This document shows, one piece after another, positions 6,328 to 10,866 of a stretch of 10,866 nt of DNA. The number at the start of each line of letters is the position of its first letter. The stretch's first letter is position 1. The position numbers were made by a program, and so were the translations under genes. Source of the DNA: an uncultured Collinsella sp. (lineage in GTDB: Bacteria; Actinomycetota; Coriobacteriia; Coriobacteriales; Coriobacteriaceae); assembly GCA_959596505.1 (NCBI GenBank), contig CAUFWM010000045.1, positions 1 to 10,866 of the forward strand. Reading direction: 5' to 3'. Under the pieces are notes generated by a model, which was not told the DNA's origin, made no database searches, and worked only from the letters and a program-made list of their open reading frames with translations.

Positions 6328-8397
6328 ATGTCTTCCCAGATGACGGTTATTATCGCCGGTATCGTGCTGGTTGTGGCCATCGTGGTCGCGCTGGTCATCA
6401 TGCGTCGCGGCGATTCCCGTTTTACCTACGATACGCAGCATGGAACGGCCCCGCGCGCCACCGAGGGCGAGGGCAATACCGCGGCGACCGCCTTTAAGGG
6501 CCGCTTCTCCATCCTCACCACGGGTGTGGGCGCGATGTTCGCGGCGCTTGCCGTCAAGCTGTGGGGCATGCAGATGGTCTCGTCGGACTATTATGAAAAG
6601 CAGGCTAATAGTAATCAGACGCGCACCGTTACCACACCCGCTGTGCGCGGCCGCATCCTCGACCGTAATGGCGTGGCACTTGTCCAGAACCGTCCCTCAC
6701 TTGCTGTCGTGGCCTACCGCGACCTTGCCGAGGATGAGGTTCTGGTTCGCCATCTTGCCAACGTGCTCGGTATGCCCTACGTGGCGGTTCTGCGCAATAT
6801 TCAGGACAATTCCGAGGGCGCCCAGAGCCTGCATACCATCGCGACGGACGTCCGTCGCTCCACGGTTGCCTATATCAAGGAGCACGCCGGCGAGTTCCCG
6901 GGCGTCAAGATTGCCGAGCGTACCGAGCGCCAGTACCCGTACGGCGAGACGGCCTGTCACATTTTGGGCTATACCGGCACCATTACCTCCGAGCAGCTTG
7001 AGGCCCAGAATAAGAAAACCTCTGGCGACGATGATGCTTCTGCTGGCCGGATTACGTACCAGTCGGGCGATATCGTGGGCCAGGCGGGTGTTGAGAGCTA
7101 CTACGAAAACCTGCTGCAGGGTATTCGTGGCGAGCAGACCGTCAAGGTCGATGCCTCGGGCAATGTGACCGGTCAGGCCGGCGCCGTGCCCGCCAAGGCC
7201 GGCTCCGACATTAAGCTCACGCTCGACCTCAAGATCCAACAGGCCTGTGAGACGGCGCTGGCGAGCGCCATCGAGCTTGCCAAGACCACTGGCTACAGCA
7301 ATGCCGGCAACGGCGCTGTGGTGTGTCTCGATCCCAACAACGGCGAGATCCTGGGCATGGCGAGCGAGCCCAAGTTCGATCCGTCCGTCTTTATCGGCGG
7401 CGTCTCAAATGACGTGTGGACCGAGCTCAATGATGACAAGGGTTCGCACCCGCTGCTCAACCGCGCCATTAGCGGACAGTACATGTCGGCCTCGACCATC
7501 AAGCCGCTCTCGGCACTGGCCGGTCTTGAGTTTGGAACCTACACTTCAACGCAGACAACCAACTGCACGGGCTATTGGACGGGCTTGGGCAAGGCTTGGG
7601 GCAAGCGCTGCTGGCTGACGTCTGGACACGGCACCATGACGCTGCAGTCGGGTATTGCCAACTCGTGCGACCCCGTCTTCTACGATATGGGCAAGGCGTT
7701 CTTTTATGACGAGCAACATTCCGAGGGCCTGCAGGAGGTCTTTCGTCGCTGGGGCCTAGGCAAGACCTGCGGTATCGATTTGCCGAGTGAGGGCGCGGGC
7801 CGTATTCCCGATGCCGAGTGGAAAGAGTCGTACTTTACCGACGCCTCTGCCGAGGACCGCAAGTGGAATGCCGGCGATATGACCAACATTGCCATCGGCC
7901 AGGGCGACATTTTGGTGACGCCTCTGCAGATGGCATGCGCCTACATGGGCCTTGCCAACGGCGGTAAGCAGTACGTGCCTCACGTGTTTTTGTCTGCCGT
8001 GTCGCGCGATGGCGACGGCGATGCCTATAAGTACAACGGCAAAGGCAAGAAGAAGCGCTTGGAGGCCAAGATCAACAGCGATTCGGATTTGGCTCTTGTT
8101 CGCAACGGCATGCACGACGTGATTTACACGGCATCGACGTCCCTGGCGGCTCACTTTGGCACCCTGACGCCGCAGGTATACGGCAAGTCGGGCACGGGCG
8201 AGAAAAGCGGCGAGGACGAATACGCGTGGTTCTGCGCCTATGCGCCGGCCGATGATCCCAAGTATGTCATCGCTACTGTCCTGGAGCAGGGCGGCGGTGG
8301 CTCAGATACCGCGATGCATGTCGTGCGCGACGTGCTCGGCGCGATTTATGACGAGCCCGATACCTCTTCGGCCTCGGGCGATTCTTCGGTTCGATAG
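6328..8397 (+). CDS. mrdA: penicillin-binding protein 2, class B elongasome transpeptidase
   Basis: A 689-residue class B PBP that cross-links peptidoglycan made by RodA. ATG 6328 has GGGGAGG (6314-6320) 7 nt upstream. The dimerisation (pedestal) domain starts at RGRILDRNG (107-115); the transpeptidase domain covers about 325-675. Catalytic motifs: SxxK is S389-T-I-K392, within MSASTIKP rather than the usual PGSTFK; the second motif is S446-C-D448; the third is K620-S-G-T623. Asp in the third place of motif two is, as I recall, also found in other PBP2 proteins. Cys413, Cys428, His434 and Cys447 match the spacing of a zinc site reported in PBP2. Unusually, two hydrophobic helices are present (about 5-25 and 61-80) with a charged 35-residue link; most PBP2 proteins have one. 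With the basic MRR after helix one, the N terminus would be outside and the catalytic domain also outside. The length suits the family plus this addition. It lies 9 nt before rodA. Confidence 0.96.
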   Translation: MSSQMTVIIAGIVLVVAIVVALVIMRRGDSRFTYDTQHGTAPRATEGEGNTAATAFKGRFSILTTGVGAMFAALAVKLWGMQMVSSDYYEKQANSNQTRTVTTPAVRGRILDRNGVALVQNRPSLAVVAYRDLAEDEVLVRHLANVLGMPYVAVLRNIQDNSEGAQSLHTIATDVRRSTVAYIKEHAGEFPGVKIAERTERQYPYGETACHILGYTGTITSEQLEAQNKKTSGDDDASAGRITYQSGDIVGQAGVESYYENLLQGIRGEQTVKVDASGNVTGQAGAVPAKAGSDIKLTLDLKIQQACETALASAIELAKTTGYSNAGNGAVVCLDPNNGEILGMASEPKFDPSVFIGGVSNDVWTELNDDKGSHPLLNRAISGQYMSASTIKPLSALAGLEFGTYTSTQTTNCTGYWTGLGKAWGKRCWLTSGHGTMTLQSGIANSCDPVFYDMGKAFFYDEQHSEGLQEVFRRWGLGKTCGIDLPSEGAGRIPDAEWKESYFTDASAEDRKWNAGDMTNIAIGQGDILVTPLQMACAYMGLANGGKQYVPHVFLSAVSRDGDGDAYKYNGKGKKKRLEAKINSDSDLALVRNGMHDVIYTASTSLAAHFGTLTPQVYGKSGTGEKSGEDEYAWFCAYAPADDPKYVIATVLEQGGGGSDTAMHVVRDVLGAIYDEPDTSSASGDSSVR

Positions 8398-8406
8398 GAG
8401 GTTGCG

Positions 8407-9633
8407 ATGGATTTTTCTCCGGCGGATCTGTTCCGTTCAACCAAGACCGGCTCTCGCAGCAGCCTGGACCGCGTCAACAAGCAACTTTCGGCCTCGCGCG
8501 GTACGTTTCGCCAAAAGGTGCATATCGGTGTGCTGCTGGCTACCGTCGCGCTCGTTGCCTATGGCGCCATCATTATTTGGTCGGCGTCACAGTTTAAGGC
8601 CGACGCCTCATTCTCGCGCCACCTGCTGGGCATTGGCATTGGCGCGGTGCTTGCGGTGCTCGTCTGGCGTACCGATCTGCGCGGCATCTCTAACTTCTCG
8701 ACGGCGCTGCTCGTCATTGACCTTATTGTGATCTTCTCGCCCAAGATTCCGGGCCTGTCCTATACGGGCGGTCTGGGCATGACGGGCTGGATCAAGATTC
8801 CCGGTATCGGCTTGACATTCCAGCCGGTTGAGCTTGCCAAGCTCATCACCATCTTCTTTATCGCCACGCTTGGCTCGCAGTATAACGGCCGCATCGATAC
8901 CGTTCGCGACTACGTCAAGCTCTGCGGCATGCTGTCCATTCCGTTTTTGGCCGTCGTCGCCATGGGCGACCTGGGCTCGGGCCTGGTCGTGCTGGTCTCG
9001 GGCGCCATCGTCATCTGCATGAGCGGTGCACGCCGCGAATGGGTGCTGTCGACCCTGGCCCTGCTCGTGGGCCTGGTGGCCCTCGTCCTGGCGCTCGATT
9101 CGGTCTTTGATTCGTTGCTCGGCCACGATGTGCTCATCAAGCAGTATCAGATGAACCGCCTGACGGTCTTTATCGACCCCGATAATGCCGATTCGGACGA
9201 TGCCTACAACCTGCAGCAGTCGCTTATCGCCGTTGGCTCGGGCGGCTTCTTTGGTAAGGGTTTGGGCCATGCGACGCAGTCGGCCGGCGGCTTTCTGCCT
9301 GAGTTCCACACCGACTTCGTCTTCGCCTTCCTGTCCGAGACCTTTGGCTTTTGCGGTTCCTTTTTGCTCCTATGCCTCTACGTGCTGCTGATCTTTTCGA
9401 CGATTCGCGTCGCCTTTAAGTGTGAGTCGCTGTTCTTGCGCCTATCGTGTGTGGGCATCGTTGGCATGTGGGCGTTCCAGACCTTCGAAAACATCGGCAT
9501 GTGCATTGGCATGATGCCGATTACCGGTATTCCGCTACCGTTTATTAGCTTCGGTTCGTCTTCGATGATGATTCAGCTGCTGACGGTGGGTATCGTACAA
9601 TCCATATGGCGGCATCGTTCGGGCGCCGCGTAA
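8407..9633 (+). CDS. rodA: SEDS peptidoglycan glycosyltransferase RodA
   Basis: A 408-residue SEDS-family membrane enzyme that polymerises lipid II into glycan strands together with PBP2. ATG 8407 is preceded by a near-perfect AGGAGGT (8396-8402) overlapping the PBP2 stop, which suggests translational coupling. About ten hydrophobic helices start near residue 38. Family motifs: WIKIPGIGLTFQPVELAKL (128-146), GDLGSGLV (187-194), FLPEFHTDFVFA (296-307), where Asp303 corresponds to the essential catalytic Asp of RodA, and TGIPLPFISFGSSSM (373-387). The first 37 residues or so form a hydrophilic Ser/Arg/Lys-rich cytoplasmic tail, longer than in many RodA proteins. FtsW is an alternative SEDS member, but adjacency to mreBCD and PBP2 argues for RodA. 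Confidence 0.96.
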   Translation: MDFSPADLFRSTKTGSRSSLDRVNKQLSASRGTFRQKVHIGVLLATVALVAYGAIIIWSASQFKADASFSRHLLGIGIGAVLAVLVWRTDLRGISNFSTALLVIDLIVIFSPKIPGLSYTGGLGMTGWIKIPGIGLTFQPVELAKLITIFFIATLGSQYNGRIDTVRDYVKLCGMLSIPFLAVVAMGDLGSGLVVLVSGAIVICMSGARREWVLSTLALLVGLVALVLALDSVFDSLLGHDVLIKQYQMNRLTVFIDPDNADSDDAYNLQQSLIAVGSGGFFGKGLGHATQSAGGFLPEFHTDFVFAFLSETFGFCGSFLLLCLYVLLIFSTIRVAFKCESLFLRLSCVGIVGMWAFQTFENIGMCIGMMPITGIPLPFISFGSSSMMIQLLTVGIVQSIWRHRSGAA

Positions 9634-9651
9634 CCGCTGGAGGGGTTTGCT

Positions 9652-10581
9652 ATGAAAATTCCCGTAGATAAGCTGACCCGCGCTTTTAAGATGGGCGCGT
9701 CCGTTAAGAAGGATTCCGATACGCCGGTGCGCGTCTCGGTCTATCTGGATTCGTCCGCCTCGCGCTTTCTTGCTGAGACGGTGCGTGACGCCTTTGTGCC
9801 GCAGACGACCTCGGGCATTGTGCGCGTCGAGCGTCTGGGGGAGGAGCGAATTGCTCCAAAGACCGATACCGATGTGGTACTGGTGCTCTCGTGTGGTTCC
9901 GACCGCCTGGAGAGTGCCGTGCAGGAGCTCGTGATCGCCGGCGCGCCCGTGTGCGTGCTTGCCGAGTCTGCTGTGGAGGTGCCGTTTATCGAGGAGTCCA
10001 CGCCCATGCTCGGCGTGGTGGCGGCAACCGATAAGACGTATCTGCTCGAGACGCTTGCCCGCTGGATTCTCGATCGCACCGACAAGGAAACGGCTTTTGC
10101 GGCGAACTTTGCCTTTATGCGCATCGCGGCAGCTAATCGTATCATCACCTCGTGCGCGCTCACCAATATGGCGACCGGTGCGCTGGTGTTTTTGCCGGGC
10201 GCCGATTATCCCGTTATGGCGCTGGCGCAGGTGGGCATGCTCTTTGAGCTCGCTGCCGTCTTTGGACGCGGCATTAAGCCTGAGCGCGGCTACGAGGTCG
10301 CGGGCGTGCTTGCCGGCGGTCTTGTGATCCGCGCGGTCACCCGCGCGCTCGTCAAGCAGACGCCGCATATTGGGTTTGCCGTTAAGGCGCTCACTGCTGC
10401 CGCGGGCACCTATGGCATGGGCCGTGCGCTTGTTTCGCTCTACGAGCGCGATGTCGACTACAGCCGTGCCAACGAGGTGGTCACTGCCACGTTCTCCCGC
10501 GTTCGCGATCTGGTGACCACGGTCGCGGGCGCTACCCGTCCTATGGCGTCCTACCAAGACGCATCCGATCTCGCTGCTTAG
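9652..10581 (+). CDS. DUF697-type membrane protein with GTPase-like N-terminal domain lacking a P-loop
   Basis: A 309-residue protein; ATG 9652 has GGAGGGG (9639-9645) 6 nt upstream. Residues 25-145 alternate strands and helices in a Rossmann/G-domain-like order: VRVSVYLD (26-33), DVVLVLSCGS (74-83) and APVCVLAES (98-106). The last of these sits where a GTPase would carry NKxD, and no GxxxxGK[ST] is present, so nucleotide binding is unlikely. Residues 150-266 resemble DUF697: NRIITSCALTNMATGALVF, LPGADYPVMALAQVGMLFEL, then Gly/Ala-rich helices likely to lie in the membrane. DUF697 is found attached to or near Era-like GTPases such as YcjF/YcjX relatives. The gene lies 18 nt after rodA and 10 nt before the next start, inside the elongasome operon, which suggests but does not prove a role in wall growth. 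The family call is from memory of the DUF697 pattern; the function is unknown. Confidence 0.75.
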   Translation: MKIPVDKLTRAFKMGASVKKDSDTPVRVSVYLDSSASRFLAETVRDAFVPQTTSGIVRVERLGEERIAPKTDTDVVLVLSCGSDRLESAVQELVIAGAPVCVLAESAVEVPFIEESTPMLGVVAATDKTYLLETLARWILDRTDKETAFAANFAFMRIAAANRIITSCALTNMATGALVFLPGADYPVMALAQVGMLFELAAVFGRGIKPERGYEVAGVLAGGLVIRAVTRALVKQTPHIGFAVKALTAAAGTYGMGRALVSLYERDVDYSRANEVVTATFSRVRDLVTTVAGATRPMASYQDASDLAA

Positions 10582-10591
10582 GGGTTTTCCG

Positions 10592-10866
10592 TTGCGCGTT
10601 CCGTATCAAGACTGCTTTCATTTAATTGAGCCGCTGCTCGCCAAGGTCGAAAAGCCGAGCCGCTATATCGATCACGAGTGGGGCACGCTTTCCAAGGCCG
10701 ATGCCGACTACCGTTGCTGCCTGATCTACCCGGATGTGTACGAGGTTGGTTTGCCCAACCAGGGCATCGCCATCCTCTACAACATCCTTAACCAGGCCGA
10801 GGGCATCTCCTGCGAGCGTGGCTATGTGCCGTGGCCCGATATGGGTGACGCCATGCGCGAGGCGGG
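10592..10866 (+). CDS. N terminus of a B12-binding/radical SAM protein of the TIGR03960 type (3' truncated by window)
   Basis: The frame is open from TTG 10592 to the window edge, giving 91 codons plus two bases. AGGGG (10580-10584), overlapping the previous stop, is 7 nt upstream. The protein begins MRVPYQDCFHLIEPLLAKVE and then carries KPSRYIDHEWG (21-31), IYPDVYEVGLPNQGIAILYNILN (45-67) and ERGYVPWPDMGDAM (75-88). These are the opening landmarks of the TIGR03960 radical SAM family, whose members have an N-terminal B12-binding-like domain; the CxxxCxxC iron-sulphur motif would lie beyond the window. In many Gram-positive genomes this gene follows the shape or division genes and precedes a DUF2344 protein, ribonuclease G and rplU-rpmA. 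The reaction is not known to me. Because the gene is cut by the edge it can easily be missed. Confidence 0.85.
   Translation, partial: MRVPYQDCFHLIEPLLAKVEKPSRYIDHEWGTLSKADADYRCCLIYPDVYEVGLPNQGIAILYNILNQAEGISCERGYVPWPDMGDAMREA

Noticed and set aside
8407..9633. FtsW rather than RodA
   Set aside because: Position directly after mreBCD and PBP2 favours the elongation SEDS protein; no division gene is nearby.
9535..10557. A 340-codon minus-strand frame opposite the DUF697 gene
   Set aside because: The + strand gene has a ribosome binding site, operon spacing and a recognisable membrane domain; the minus frame is His/Arg-rich and featureless.

Overview
This window looks like part of the core chromosome of a high-G+C Gram-positive bacterium. 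It is most likely a member of the Coriobacteriia, close to Collinsella. That placement is an inference from G+C-rich third codon positions, strong AGGAGG-like ribosome binding sites, frequent TTG starts and gene order; I could not test it by a database search. All genes are on the + strand. I see no mobile element, CRISPR array, tRNA or rRNA.

Left part (1-3612). The window opens with the 3' end of an unidentified, very basic protein (1-345). A candidate promoter follows, then a membrane protein with two N-terminal zinc ribbons (449-1591). A very good extended -10 promoter (1630-1659) then drives a small operon made of a cyclophilin-type peptidyl-prolyl isomerase (1699-2241) and a TPR protein with one membrane span (2253-3557). 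A strong hairpin (3580-3612) closes this unit. The zinc-ribbon and TPR proteins share a plan: a cytoplasmic protein-interaction module, a basic stretch, one transmembrane helix and an extracytoplasmic domain.

Right part (3617-10866). A promoter region with a 7-bp direct repeat precedes a tightly packed run of mreB, mreC, mreD, mrdA (PBP2), rodA, a DUF697-type membrane protein, and the start of a B12-binding/radical SAM protein cut by the window end. Gaps are only 9-21 nt, so this is probably one transcript. MreB filaments, MreC, MreD, the RodA glycosyltransferase and the PBP2 transpeptidase together form the elongasome, which builds the lateral wall of rod-shaped cells. The DUF697 protein and the radical SAM protein are passengers whose link to wall growth is unknown.

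I do not see a wholly new system here. The points most worth attention are inside familiar genes. PBP2 has an extra N-terminal membrane helix, a rewritten SxxK context and a Cys/Cys/His/Cys set matching the spacing of a reported PBP2 zinc site. The DUF697 protein has an N-terminal domain resembling a GTPase without a P-loop. The two look-alike single-span proteins lie directly upstream of mreB.
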